Origin: Bog-756 sp049521915
GTDB taxonomy: Bacteria > Actinomycetota > Acidimicrobiia > Acidimicrobiales > RAAP-2
Length of the DNA: 5,486 nucleotides
Reading direction: 5' to 3'
Assembly: GCA_049521915.1 (NCBI GenBank)
Contig: JBEKOI010000273.1
Location: 1 to 5,486, forward strand
Part shown: positions 5,275 through 5,486 of the stretch, piece by piece
Layout of the letters: each line of letters begins with the position of its first letter
Position numbering within the stretch: the first letter of the stretch is position 1
Translations under genes and position numbers: made by a program
Notes under the pieces: generated by a model
Told to the model about the DNA's origin: nothing
Seen by the model: only the letters and a program-made list of their open reading frames with translations
The model's database searches: none

Positions 5275-5486
5275 ATGGAAACCTCGGGGGCCAGAGGCGG
5301 GGGGCGTCCTCGTCGCGCCAGGGTGGGGCTGGCTGTGGCCGGCGCCCTGCTGCTGTTCACCGTGGCCCTTGTCTTCACCAGCGCCGCGCCCGCCAGTGCC
5401 ACCAGCTGCGTCCCCCGCGCCGGCGCCAACCTCACGAGCTGCAACCTCTCCAAAGCCAATCTGTACGGAGCCAACCTGACAGGCGC
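5275..5486 (+). CDS. Secreted pentapeptide-repeat protein (3' end missing)
   Basis: Seventy complete codons are visible before the window ends. The N-terminus is a clear signal peptide: basic residues at 7-16 (RGGGRPRRAR), a hydrophobic core at 17-35 (VGLAVAGALLLFTVALVFT), and an ASA-TS cleavage site after residue 42. The mature protein begins TSCVPRAG and runs straight into A(N/D)LxX pentapeptide repeats: ANLTS, CNLSK, ANLYG, ANLTG. Such repeats fold as a right-handed quadrilateral beta-helix. The function of secreted actinobacterial members is generally unknown; known cytoplasmic members include DNA-gyrase-protecting MfpA/Qnr, but export makes that role unlikely here. Cys45 and Cys56 might form a disulfide outside the cell. 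ATG5275 is chosen because the signal peptide follows at once and a -10 box is correctly placed. The repeat number and C-terminal domain are not visible. Confidence 0.85.
   Translation, partial: METSGARGGGRPRRARVGLAVAGALLLFTVALVFTSAAPASATSCVPRAGANLTSCNLSKANLYGANLTG

Noticed and set aside
1..5486. tRNA, rRNA, CRISPR array, transposase, attachment sites or riboswitch
   Set aside because: No recognisable cloverleaf, repeat-spacer pattern, transposase motif or terminal inverted repeats were seen on either strand.

Overview
This window looks like chromosomal DNA of a high-GC actinobacterium. Support for this includes the strongly GC-rich codon third positions, GTG starts, stop/start overlap of genes, a mycofactocin (MFT) glycosyltransferase gene, and a probably leaderless gene. 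An acidimicrobial-type lineage would fit the combination of MFT genes and a secreted pentapeptide-repeat protein, but the sequence alone does not prove it.

Layout. (1) Positions 2-2067, plus strand: the 3' part of a short-chain dehydrogenase/reductase (SDR) gene, overlapping by GTGA a complete mftF-type glycosyltransferase gene. Together they look like the distal end of a mycofactocin operon. MftF is the enzyme known to add glucose units to premycofactocin, and SDRs of this type are typical MFT-dependent enzymes. (2) Positions 2064-3002, minus strand: a class I SAM-dependent methyltransferase, convergent with mftF. The two stop codons interlock in a CTAG at the centre of a 12-bp palindrome. 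The sampled lines suggest lower GC here than in the MFT genes. (3) Positions 3003-3078: a short divergent control region. A 19-bp tandem repeat at 2987-3024 straddles its edge and carries either duplicated ribosome-binding sites for the methyltransferase or an operator. (4) Positions 3079-5166, plus strand: a large polytopic membrane protein of about 695 residues with a GT-C glycosyltransferase-like layout and a C-terminal extracytoplasmic domain. (5) Positions 5167-5274: a short intergenic region with a candidate promoter for (6) the start of a secreted pentapeptide-repeat protein, cut off by the window end.

Functional reading: genes 1-2 belong to mycofactocin biosynthesis and use. The divergent methyltransferase/GT-C pair is probably a separate glycan- or envelope-related unit, although a methyltransferase directly beside mftF also raises the idea of MFT-glucan methylation. 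No RNA genes, CRISPR array, insertion sequence or phage genes were seen. The least explained signals are the tandem 19-bp repeat with two in-frame RBS/start pairs, a perfect 12-bp-stem hairpin inside the methyltransferase gene, and an Asp at the usual catalytic Asn position of the SDR.
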